DNA of 64,000 nucleotides from Gordonia amicalis NBRC 100051 = JCM 11271 (GTDB taxonomy: Bacteria > Actinomycetota > Actinomycetes > Mycobacteriales > Mycobacteriaceae). The stretch covers positions 207,624-271,623 of the forward strand of contig NZ_BANS01000001.1 of the NCBI RefSeq assembly GCF_000332995.1. The letters are read 5' to 3'. Numbering within the stretch: the first letter of the stretch is position 1; each line of letters starts with the position of its first letter. Below, piece after piece: positions 37,334 to 45,130 of the stretch. Both the position numbers and the translations under genes were made by a program. The notes beneath the pieces were generated by a model. It searched no databases and was not told the DNA's origin. It saw nothing but the letters and a program-made list of their open reading frames with translations.

Positions 37334-38110
37334 TCAGCGTGCGATCAGGGCCGCGCCCGACACGGGTTCGGGCCAGCGGGGCGTCACGCCGTCGCCGGAG
37401 GAGATGCCGCGCGCCCGCCGCATCACCCAGGGGCCGAGGAAGGTGCGCGCCCATTCGGCGTTCTGTCGACGCTGCTCGCGGCGGGTCAGCTCGGCCGCGG
37501 CCTCGAGTTCGACGGGGGTGATGTCGTGGCCGACACCGAGGAGGTCCAGAACCTCGGCGGCCATGCGGGTGTGGCCCAGAGGCGACATGTGCAGGCGGTC
37601 GGTGTCCCACATCCGGTAGTCGTCGTAGCCCTTGAGTCGCCGGTAGTCGAAGACGACGACGTCGTGCCGCTCGGCGACCTCGCGGAGCAGTTCGTTGTAG
37701 ATGGCGATGCGACCGCGCAGCGTGCGGAGGACCGGGGCCCAGCCCGTGTCGTAGGCGGTGAAGACGACGACCGTGGCGCCGGTGGCGACCAGCTTGCCGA
37801 GAGCGGCGTCGTATCGGGCCATCAGCGCGTCGAGGTCGATCGACGGCCGCGTGATGTCGTTGCCGCCGGCGTAGAGGGTGATGAGGTCGGGGTTCATGGC
37901 GACCGCCGCGTCGAGCTGCTCGGCGATCACGGCGTCGAGCAGCCGGCCGCGGATCGCCAGGTTCGCGTAGCTGAAGTCCTCGTTACGGGCGGCGAGTTGT
38001 TCGGCGACGCGGTCGGCCCAGCCGCGCAGGCCGTTCGGTCGGGCCGGGTCCGTGTCGCCGACACCCTCGGTGAAGGAATCCCCGAGCGCGACGAAGCGTG
38101 TGAAGCCCAC
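37334..38110 (-). CDS. SGNH/GDSL family hydrolase
   Basis: A 258-residue esterase-like protein. The catalytic Ser is in FVALGDSFTEG (Ser12), the oxyanion residues are in the LAIRG and YAGGNDIT blocks, and the Asp-His pair is in DTDRLHMSPLGH. There is no signal peptide, so it is likely cytosolic. These enzymes cleave esters or thioesters; the substrate is unknown. It is divergent from pyruvate carboxylase across a 466-bp region. Actinobacteria commonly carry such a gene with this N-terminus (MGFTRFVALGDS). Confidence 0.88.
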   Translation of the reverse strand: MGFTRFVALGDSFTEGVGDTDPARPNGLRGWADRVAEQLAARNEDFSYANLAIRGRLLDAVIAEQLDAAVAMNPDLITLYAGGNDITRPSIDLDALMARYDAALGKLVATGATVVVFTAYDTGWAPVLRTLRGRIAIYNELLREVAERHDVVVFDYRRLKGYDDYRMWDTDRLHMSPLGHTRMAAEVLDLLGVGHDITPVELEAAAELTRREQRRQNAEWARTFLGPWVMRRARGISSGDGVTPRWPEPVSGAALIAR

Positions 38111-38576
38111 GATGTTGACCCTCCTGGTCGGCGGTGACGAATGCCGGTGACGAACGGCGACGGCGAATCCGGAGTCGACGCTAGTTGTGCCGGGCCTGCC
38201 GAACCAAAGTCTGCGGCGTGCGTCACTGACCGAGGCGAGTGCTCGGGTTGCGCGATTCGGATCGATTTATTCGTAATCCGGATACTGTGCGGCAACAATT
38301 CTCGACAGAGCGATCGGTCGGTTTTCGGGCATATTCCGCGCTGGTGATCTCTCACCGTGCCAACCTGCGGTGAGAGCATTCCACAACCCCCGTGCAATCT
38401 CTCCCGGTTATGTTGTCCGGCAGTCTGTTTCGGTACTCGTCGGGGAGGTGTCGCGGGATGCTCGGGGTGGGTTGTGTTGTGAGTAGGATCACGTGATGTA
38501 CTGCACAGGTCCGTCGAGTGAACGGACCCGAGATAACTCGATAAAAATGTCGCAGCGGGAGAAAAGGGAACACCCG
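38111..38576. other. 466-bp 5' region between the GDSL gene and pyc
   Basis: No convincing gene. It holds a 9-bp perfect stem-loop, CTCTCACCG at 38349-38357 with CGGTGAGAG at 38368-38376; an imperfect inverted repeat around 38256-38282; and a CRP/GlxR-like box at 38478-38493. The stretch just before pyc is AT-rich (ATAACTCGATAAAAATG) and may include its promoter. The length suggests a regulated leader. Confidence 0.6.
38478..38493. promoter_or_regulatory. CRP/GlxR-like binding site upstream of pyc
   Basis: TGTGAGTAGGATCACG matches the actinobacterial CRP/GlxR consensus TGTGA-N6-TCACA at nine of ten fixed positions and has the preferred central TA. It lies about 85 bp upstream of the pyc start. 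Control of pyruvate carboxylase by cAMP signalling is an inference. Confidence 0.55.
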
Positions 38577-41500
38577 ATGTTCGAGAAGGTTCTGGTTGCC
38601 AACCGGGGTGAGATCGCGATCCGTGCGTTCCGCGCCGCCTACGAGCTGGGTGCGCGCACGGTCGCGGTGTTCCCGTATGAGGACCGCAACTCGGTGCATC
38701 GCCTGAAGGCCGACGAGTCGTATCAGATCGGTCTGCCGGGCCATCCGGTGCGGGCGTACCTGTCGGTCGACGAAGTGGTGTCCGCGGCAGTGCGCTGTGG
38801 CGCCGATGCGATCTATCCCGGCTACGGCTTCCTGTCGGAGAACCAGGGTCTCGCGGCTGCGTGTGCCGAGGCCGGCATCACCTTCGTCGGACCCAGCGCC
38901 GACATCCTGGAGATGACCGGCAACAAGGCCACCGCGGTGGCCGCGGCGAAGGCCGCGGGCATTCCGGTGCTGGCGTCCTCGGCGCCGTCGTCGGATCTCG
39001 ACGAGCTGCTCGCCGCTGCCGAGGACATGCAGTTCCCGGTGTTCGTGAAGGCGGTCGCCGGTGGTGGCGGTCGCGGTATGCGGCGTGTCGACGATCGTGC
39101 CGACCTGGCCGAGTCGATCGCCGCGGCATCGCGCGAGGCGGAATCCGCGTTCGGTGACGCCACGGTGTTCCTGGAGCAGGCCGTGGTCAACCCGCGCCAC
39201 ATCGAGGTGCAGATCCTCGCCGACAACCACGGCAACGTGATCCACCTCTACGAGCGCGACTGCAGTCTGCAGCGCCGCCATCAGAAGGTCATCGAGCTCG
39301 CGCCGGCACCCAACCTCTCCGACGAGCTGCGGGAGAAGATCTGCGCCGACGCCGTGGCCTTCGCCCGCCACATCGGTTACACCTGTGCGGGCACCGTCGA
39401 GTTCCTCCTCGACGAGCAGGGACGCCACGTGTTCATCGAGATGAACCCGCGTATCCAGGTCGAGCACACCGTGACCGAGGAGATCACCGACGTCGACCTG
39501 GTGAGTTCGCAGCTGCGCATCGCGGCGGGGGAGTCCCTGGACGATCTCGGGTTGTCGCAGGAGTCCATCCGCATTCGCGGTGCCGCGCTGCAGTGCCGCA
39601 TCACCACCGAGGATCCGTCCAACGGCTTCCGTCCCGATGTGGGTCGCATCACCGCCTACCGCAGCCCGGGTGGCGCGGGTGTGCGCCTCGACGGTGGCGC
39701 CAACCTGGGCGCCGAGGTGAGCGGGCACTTCGACTCGATGCTGGTCAAGTTGACCTGTCGAGGAAGAGATTTCCCGACCGCGGTGCGTCGTGCGCGGCGT
39801 GCGGTGGCCGAGTTCCGCATCCGCGGTGTGGCGACCAACATCCCGTTCCTGCAGGCCGTGCTCGACGATCCGGACTTCCGCGCCGGTCGGGTCACGACAT
39901 CGTTCATCGACGAGCGCCCGGAATTGCTGACCTCGCGGTCGTCGGCGGACCGCGGCACCAAGATCATCTCGTACCTGGCCGACGTGACGGTCAACAAGCC
40001 GCACGGGGAGCGTCCGACGACGGTGTACCCGCGGGACAAGCTGCCCACCGTCGAGCGCTCGGTGCTCGCGTCGCCGCCCGACGGTTCGCGTCAGCGTCTT
40101 CTGCAGCTCGGACCCGAGGGCTTCGCCCGCGACCTGCGGGAGAATCCGCGTCTCGGTATCACCGACACGACCTTCCGTGACGCGCATCAGTCGCTGCTGG
40201 CGACGCGCGTGCGCACCACCGGTCTGGTCAACGTCGCACCGTATGTCGCGGCGCTGACTCCTGAGTTGTTGTCGGTGGAGTGCTGGGGCGGCGCAACCTA
40301 CGACGTGGCCCTTCGCTTCCTGAAGGAAGATCCGTGGGATCGGCTGGCGCAGTTGCGGGAAGCGATCCCGAACATCTGTCTGCAGATGCTCCTGCGGGGT
40401 GCCAACACCGTCGGGTACACGCCGTACCCGACGAAGGTCACCACCGCGTTCGTCTCCGAGGCGACCGATGTGGGTATCGACATCTTCCGGATCTTCGACG
40501 CGCTCAACAACATCGATGCGATGCGCCCGGCGATCGACGCGGTCCGCGAGACGGGGACCGCGGTGGCCGAGGTGGCGATGAGCTACACGGGCGACCTGTC
40601 GTCGCCGTCGGAGGATCTCTACACCCTCGACTACTACCTGCGTCTGGCCGAGCAGATCGTCGAGGCCGGTGCCCATGTGCTGGCCATCAAGGACATGGCC
40701 GGTCTGTTGCGCGCGCCGGCGGCGACCACGCTGGTCTCGGCCTTGCGCAAGAACTTCGACCTGCCGATCCATGTGCACACCCACGACACCCCGGGTGGTC
40801 AGCTCGCGACCTACATGGCGGCCTGGCAGGCCGGCGCGGACGCGGTGGACGGTGCGAGTGCGGCGCTGGCCGGCACCACCAGTCAGCCGCCGTTGTCGGC
40901 GATCGTGGCCGCGACTGCGAACACAGACCGCGACAGCGGTCTGGACCTGGCCCGGGTCTGTGATCTCGAGCCGTACTGGGAGGCGCTGCGAAAGGTGTAC
41001 GCGCCGTTCGAATCCGGTCTGCCGGCTCCGACCGGTCGCGTGTACTCGCACGAGATCCCCGGCGGTCAGTTGTCGAACCTGCGGCAGCAGGCCATCTCGC
41101 TGGGGCTGGGCAACCGCTTCGAGGCCGTCGAGCAGGCCTATGCCGCCGCCGACTCGATGCTGGGCCGTCTGGTCAAGGTGACGCCGTCGTCGAAGGTCGT
41201 CGGTGACCTGGCCCTGGCGCTGGTGGGTCGCGGGATCACCGCGTCGGACTTCGCCGCCGACCCGAGTTCCTACGACATCCCCGATTCGGTGATCGGGTTC
41301 CTGCGTGGCGAACTCGGTGACCCGCCCGGTGGATGGCCGGAGCCGTTGCGCACCCTGGCGCTGCAGGGCCGCGCACCCGCGCCGGAGATGGCGACGCTGA
41401 CGACCGACGACGAGGCGATCCTGGACAAGCCCGGCCGCGATCGTCAGGTCCGGCTCAACCACCTGCTGTTCCCCGGTCCCACAAAGGAGTTCGAGGAGCA

Positions 41501-41966
41501 CTACGAGACCTACGGCGACACCTCGCGGTTGTCGGCGAATCAGTTCTTCTACGGCCTGCGGTACGGCGAGGAACATCGCGTCTCGCTCGAGCCGGGTGTG
41601 GAGTTGATGATCGGTCTCGAGGCGATCAGCGAGCCGGACGAGAAGGGCATGCGCACGGTGATGTGTGTGCTCAACGGTCAGCTTCGCCCGATTGCGGTGC
41701 GCGACCACAGCATCGACTCCGCCGTCGCCGCCGCCGAGAAGGCCGATCGCTCCAACCCGAAGCACATCGCGGCGCCGTTCGCCGGGGTCGTGTCCCTGTC
41801 GGTCGACGAGGGTGACGAGGTCGCCGCAGGCGCAACGATCGGCACCATCGAGGCGATGAAGATGGAAGCTGCCATCACCGCACCGGTCGGCGGCAAGGTC
41901 TCTCGGGTCGCGGTCGGCCCGGTCACCCAGGTCTCGCCGGGTGATCTGCTCATCGAGCTCAGCTGA
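38577..41966 (+). CDS. pyc: Pyruvate carboxylase
   Basis: Biotin enzyme of 1129 residues that makes oxaloacetate from pyruvate, bicarbonate and ATP to refill the citric acid cycle. Order of domains: biotin carboxylase (residues 1-450, FEKVLVANRGEIAIRAF, AVAGGGGRGMRRV), carboxyltransferase (about 530-830, LGITDTTFRDAHQSLLATRVR with metal residues), the PC tetramerisation region, and a biotinyl domain at the end (TIEAMKMEAAI, with the biotin-bearing Lys). ATG at 38577 fits the family N-terminus and has AAAAGGGA upstream; the frame runs on to 38493 but without family match. A strong terminator follows. Confidence 0.97.
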   Translation: MFEKVLVANRGEIAIRAFRAAYELGARTVAVFPYEDRNSVHRLKADESYQIGLPGHPVRAYLSVDEVVSAAVRCGADAIYPGYGFLSENQGLAAACAEAGITFVGPSADILEMTGNKATAVAAAKAAGIPVLASSAPSSDLDELLAAAEDMQFPVFVKAVAGGGGRGMRRVDDRADLAESIAAASREAESAFGDATVFLEQAVVNPRHIEVQILADNHGNVIHLYERDCSLQRRHQKVIELAPAPNLSDELREKICADAVAFARHIGYTCAGTVEFLLDEQGRHVFIEMNPRIQVEHTVTEEITDVDLVSSQLRIAAGESLDDLGLSQESIRIRGAALQCRITTEDPSNGFRPDVGRITAYRSPGGAGVRLDGGANLGAEVSGHFDSMLVKLTCRGRDFPTAVRRARRAVAEFRIRGVATNIPFLQAVLDDPDFRAGRVTTSFIDERPELLTSRSSADRGTKIISYLADVTVNKPHGERPTTVYPRDKLPTVERSVLASPPDGSRQRLLQLGPEGFARDLRENPRLGITDTTFRDAHQSLLATRVRTTGLVNVAPYVAALTPELLSVECWGGATYDVALRFLKEDPWDRLAQLREAIPNICLQMLLRGANTVGYTPYPTKVTTAFVSEATDVGIDIFRIFDALNNIDAMRPAIDAVRETGTAVAEVAMSYTGDLSSPSEDLYTLDYYLRLAEQIVEAGAHVLAIKDMAGLLRAPAATTLVSALRKNFDLPIHVHTHDTPGGQLATYMAAWQAGADAVDGASAALAGTTSQPPLSAIVAATANTDRDSGLDLARVCDLEPYWEALRKVYAPFESGLPAPTGRVYSHEIPGGQLSNLRQQAISLGLGNRFEAVEQAYAAADSMLGRLVKVTPSSKVVGDLALALVGRGITASDFAADPSSYDIPDSVIGFLRGELGDPPGGWPEPLRTLALQGRAPAPEMATLTTDDEAILDKPGRDRQVRLNHLLFPGPTKEFEEHYETYGDTSRLSANQFFYGLRYGEEHRVSLEPGVELMIGLEAISEPDEKGMRTVMCVLNGQLRPIAVRDHSIDSAVAAAEKADRSNPKHIAAPFAGVVSLSVDEGDEVAAGATIGTIEAMKMEAAITAPVGGKVSRVAVGPVTQVSPGDLLIELS

Positions 41967-41995
41967 TCTCGGCTTCCTCCGGGGTCTCGCTCACA

Positions 41996-42040
41996 GGTTC
42001 CGTTCCCGCTCACCCGATCTTGGTGAGCGGGAACGGAACC
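41996..42040. terminator. Bidirectional terminator between pyc and the kinase gene
   Basis: A 19-bp perfect inverted repeat, GGTTCCGTTCCCGCTCACC at 41996-42014 with its complement at 42022-42040, surrounds a 7-nt loop. It sits between the stops of pyc and the convergent kinase gene; TTTTA follows at 42056. Confidence 0.88.
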
Positions 42041-42057
42041 CGTGCGCGGCAGCACTT

Positions 42058-42675
42058 TTAGAGCCCGTCGATGACCACGTCGGCCCGGGACCGCGTACCC
42101 GCGATGAGTTCCGCGTTGGGTTCGTCGACGGTCTCGATCCAGGCGCGCGCCTGGGCTTCGGTCTTCCCGGCGGCGATGTGCCGTTTCAGCAGCCGCTCGC
42201 GTCGCACCTCCACGTCGGCGTCGACGTAGACGAGGCGATGGAGGAGGGGCCGTACGCCGTCCCACACTGGTTCGTCGAGCCCGAGATAGTTGCCCTCGAC
42301 GATCACGAGTCGCGCGGTCTCGGGCACGAGGAGCGACGCCGCGATCGGCTCGCCGACGGTGTGGTCGAAGTCGGGTACGTACACGGTCTCGTTGCCGTCG
42401 GCGATGCGCTGAAGCACGGCAACGAATCCCGCGGCGTCGAAGGTGTCGGGTGCGCCTTTGCGGTCGCGGCGGAAGAGTCGATCGAGGACGGCGTTCGACA
42501 GGTGGAAGCCGTCCATTGGCACGTACCCGACGGCGTCGGCGCCCGGCGTCGACGAGAAGTCGTCGACGAGCGTCCGTGCGAGCGTCGTCTTCCCGGCGCC
42601 CGGAGGCCCGGTGATGCCGACGAGCACTCGGTCGGCCGTGTCGAGGAGAGCCGAGATGTCCTCTCGAACGGGCAT
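42058..42675 (-). CDS. P-loop nucleoside/nucleotide kinase-like protein
   Basis: A 205-residue kinase of the uridine kinase/phosphoribulokinase/PanK-like P-loop group. Walker A is VGITGPPGAGKTTLA (about residues 19-33), followed by GYVPMDGFHLSN and a Walker B-like LVIVEGNYLGLD. It phosphorylates a small hydroxyl compound; uridine, sugar or pantothenate-like substrates are all possible. It is the last gene of an operon with uraD and uraH, sharing one base with the uraH stop (TGATG), which suggests a role near purine or ureide breakdown. Confidence 0.82.
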   Translation of the reverse strand: MPVREDISALLDTADRVLVGITGPPGAGKTTLARTLVDDFSSTPGADAVGYVPMDGFHLSNAVLDRLFRRDRKGAPDTFDAAGFVAVLQRIADGNETVYVPDFDHTVGEPIAASLLVPETARLVIVEGNYLGLDEPVWDGVRPLLHRLVYVDADVEVRRERLLKRHIAAGKTEAQARAWIETVDEPNAELIAGTRSRADVVIDGL

Positions 42676-43001
42676 CAGCTACCGCGATACGTCGAATACG
42701 CGAACGGGCTCAGCAGCACCGGGACATGGTAGTGGCGATCGGCGTCGTCGACCTCGAAGCAGATGTCGATCTCGGGGTAGAACGCCTTGATGTCGTTGTC
42801 GGAGAACCAGTTCCCGGTGTCGAAGACCAGGTGGTAGATGCCCGGGACAAGCGGTTCGGGGTTGATCTCGCCGATACGACCATCCGAATCGGTCTGTCCC
42901 GAGGACAATTCGGTGCCGGAGGCGTCCTGCAGAGACACCTCGACGCCGACTGCCGGGGCCCCCGACGTCGCGTCGAGTACATGGGTGGACAGGCCGGTCA
43001 T
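42675..43001 (-). CDS. uraH: 5-hydroxyisourate hydrolase, transthyretin-like
   Basis: A 108-residue enzyme that opens 5-hydroxyisourate to OHCU in uric acid breakdown. It shows the family N-terminal block LSTHVLDATSGAPA (catalytic His), the internal conserved Arg near GRIGEINP, and the C-terminal YRGS tetrapeptide that marks hydrolases as opposed to vertebrate transthyretin. Its start overlaps the uraD stop by 4 bp (ATGA). The uricase that makes its substrate is not in this window. Confidence 0.95.
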   Translation of the reverse strand: MTGLSTHVLDATSGAPAVGVEVSLQDASGTELSSGQTDSDGRIGEINPEPLVPGIYHLVFDTGNWFSDNDIKAFYPEIDICFEVDDADRHYHVPVLLSPFAYSTYRGS

Positions 43002-43540
43002 GCGGAAGCTCCCTCGTCGGTGTCGTGTGTCGCCAGCATACGGATGAGGCGGCTGCGGTTAATCTTCGCCAGTTCCGCACGCATCACGCGTCGTTCGGTC
43101 TCGGCGTCGTTGTCGATGCGCTTCTTGAGGATCCCGAGCAGTTCGTCCGCCGGGCGGCCGTTGGCGAAGACCAGATAGACGTGCCCGAACCGCTGCTCGT
43201 AGGCCGCGTTGAACTCTTCGAGTTCGGCGAGTACCGAGGGGTCGGCACCGGCGACGCCGGACTGTTCCCGCGCCGACGAGGCGTTGTCGGGCCGGTCGCC
43301 GATCCGGGGATGCCCGGCGAGGGCGTCGTCGAGGTCCGTCTCGGTCAGTTCGGTCAGGATCTGATCCGCCCGGTCCAGCAGGTCATGCGCATCGACGTAG
43401 GGGCGTGCCGTCGCGACTTGCCGAGCCCAGGTCGGCGAACTGCAACAGGCGAGCAACCGTTCGACGCATGCGTCGACGCTCAGCTCGTTGAAGCGGCGGA
43501 CGTCTCCTTCGTCGGCATCGCGGCGATCGTCTGGGCGCAC
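42998..43540 (-). CDS. uraD: OHCU decarboxylase
   Basis: A 180-residue enzyme that decarboxylates 2-oxo-4-hydroxy-4-carboxy-5-ureidoimidazoline to S-allantoin. Conserved features are the FNELSVDACVERLLACCSSPTWA start, the catalytic GHPRIGDR block with its His, SSAREQSG, and the E-F-N-A-AYEQRFGHVYLVFANGR block. It is the first gene of the uraD-uraH-kinase operon. It is divergent from the nucleotidyltransferase gene with about 70 bp between starts. Xanthine dehydrogenase-type genes 7-11 kb away could feed the same pathway. Confidence 0.95.
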   Translation of the reverse strand: MRPDDRRDADEGDVRRFNELSVDACVERLLACCSSPTWARQVATARPYVDAHDLLDRADQILTELTETDLDDALAGHPRIGDRPDNASSAREQSGVAGADPSVLAELEEFNAAYEQRFGHVYLVFANGRPADELLGILKKRIDNDAETERRVMRAELAKINRSRLIRMLATHDTDEGASA

Positions 43541-43611
43541 GGGTCCAGCCTAGGATGTCGACCCGAGTACCGCCGGTTCACGGGCCCGGCCGACACATGG
43601 AAGATGGAACG

Positions 43612-44184
43612 GTGACAGCGTTGCCGGAGGAGAGCACGACCGGTGCGGTTCTCGGTGTGGTGCTCGCCGCCGGCGCCGGTACCCGGTACGGAATGCCGAA
43701 GATTCTCGCCCACGACGGTGACTGGCTGGATGCGGCGACGAACGCGCTGCGGGCCGGCGGTTGCGCGGACATCGCGGTGACCATGGGCGCGGCGGTCGTC
43801 GAGCCGCCGGTCGGCGCCACCGCGCTCGTCGTCGACGATTGGGCCGACGGAATTGGTGCGTCGGTGTCGGCGGCGCTGACATGGGCGTCGCGTCGGCCCG
43901 GGGTGGGCGGGGTGTTGCTCACCGTGGTCGACACCCCCGACGTCGGAGCCGACGTGGTGCGACGCATCCTCGGGACATCCGAAGGTCGGCGCGAGCGTCT
44001 GGTGCGCGCGGTTTTCGACGGCCGGCCGGGCCATCCGGTGTACATCGGTGCGGATCATCTCGGCCCTGCACTCGAGGTCATCTGCGGCGACGTCGGTGCG
44101 CAGGCTTACCTGAGGAGCCGGGAGGTGACGGCGGTCGAGTGCGGGGATCTCGCGTCGGGTGAGGACGTCGACACCAGGGGATGA
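43612..44184 (+). CDS. MobA/MocA-like NTP transferase, possible molybdenum cofactor cytidylyltransferase
   Basis: A 190-residue nucleotidyltransferase with the signature VVLAAGAGTRYGMPK (about residues 14-28) and a metal motif in LTVVDTPDV. Members add CMP or GMP to molybdopterin. As both molybdoenzymes in this window are of the xanthine dehydrogenase family, which in bacteria often carry the cytosine dinucleotide form, a MocA role is likely but inferred. The GTG at 43612 has GGAAG 8 bp upstream; an ATG at 43597 would add five residues. The next gene starts 170 bp further on. Confidence 0.75.
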   Translation: MTALPEESTTGAVLGVVLAAGAGTRYGMPKILAHDGDWLDAATNALRAGGCADIAVTMGAAVVEPPVGATALVVDDWADGIGASVSAALTWASRRPGVGGVLLTVVDTPDVGADVVRRILGTSEGRRERLVRAVFDGRPGHPVYIGADHLGPALEVICGDVGAQAYLRSREVTAVECGDLASGEDVDTRG

Positions 44185-44353
44185 GCCGGCGTGATGTGCC
44201 CATTTCGAGACCTTCTCGTCGCCGTTCCGGTGCATGGGGATCCCGCTTCTGGCGAGCGAGGGTGCATAGGGTGCAGACAGAGCCCGCATCGGAACAGCCA
44301 GAATCGGTGCACACCGGGCCGAAAGGACCATCACCGGCGAAGAAGGTGATCAC

Positions 44354-45124
44354 GTGGCGCGAGGACACCACCGTCGAATCGTCGCGATGATCGCCGCGCT
44401 GGCCGCGGGTCTCGGAGTGGCCGCGTGCTCGGTGTCGCCGGAACCGCAGGCCACGTCGCCCGCCGCCACCCAGGACGCCCATCTGCCACCGGGCTTCGAT
44501 ACCACCTTCCGCTGGTCGGCCACACCGGTGCTCGACCCGCAGTCGGCCGAGGGGACCTTCGTGCGCGCCTACGTCGAGTCCTTCGAGCTCGCCAACGCCG
44601 GCGCCTCGGTCGAGTGGGGATATCCGGGATTCGCCGAGGCCTCACCGTCGAACATCGACCAGATGGTGACGGCCTACCCATCCGGCGTCTCGGACGCCCG
44701 ACGGCAGGTGGGCAGTGCGTTCTATACCGGCATACGGCGCACCGACGACGCCGACTGGACGCGAATCGTGCTGTGCCGACAGGGATATCACTCGGTCGAG
44801 CGTGACGGCTCCGGACCCGACCGGAGCTGGGCGATCGGATACGACACGTCCCGGCCCGTCGAGATCGACATCCGGCGCACCGGCGACCGGCCACCGGCTG
44901 CCCCGCGTGGTGGTCAACGGACACCGGAGGTGAACGTCTTCGGCGGCTGGTACACCTCGCGATACGACTTCTCTGCGCTGTATCCCACGCCGACCACCGA
45001 CCAGAAGGTCTGTGCGGCAACGCGACAGGCGGGGATGCCGCACTGGCTGCCGACGCAGGGCGACGACCCGTGGCCGGTGTCACCGGCGGTCCCGGGCTGG
45101 TCTGCCTACCCGGGCGTCGGCTGA
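44354..45124 (+). CDS. Putative secreted lipoprotein, function unknown
   Basis: A 256-residue protein with a signal peptide (residues 1-24, RRIVAMIAALAAGLG) and lipobox VAAC at Cys25, so it should be lipid-anchored outside the membrane. The rest is a globular domain with Trp and Tyr-rich segments (SVEWGYPGFAEA, FGGWYTSRYDFSALYP), found in hypothetical proteins of this order as far as I can judge. No enzyme motif is seen. GTG start at 44354. It is convergent with the PaoC-like gene, with 6 bp between stops. Confidence 0.72.
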   Translation: MARGHHRRIVAMIAALAAGLGVAACSVSPEPQATSPAATQDAHLPPGFDTTFRWSATPVLDPQSAEGTFVRAYVESFELANAGASVEWGYPGFAEASPSNIDQMVTAYPSGVSDARRQVGSAFYTGIRRTDDADWTRIVLCRQGYHSVERDGSGPDRSWAIGYDTSRPVEIDIRRTGDRPPAAPRGGQRTPEVNVFGGWYTSRYDFSALYPTPTTDQKVCAATRQAGMPHWLPTQGDDPWPVSPAVPGWSAYPGVG

Positions 45125-45130
45125 GCCCGC

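Noticed and set aside
38352..41765. 1137-codon open frame antisense to pyruvate carboxylase
   Set aside because: It is the complementary shadow of pyc: rich in Arg, His, Gly and Val, with no family motif, while the plus strand encodes a full biotin enzyme.
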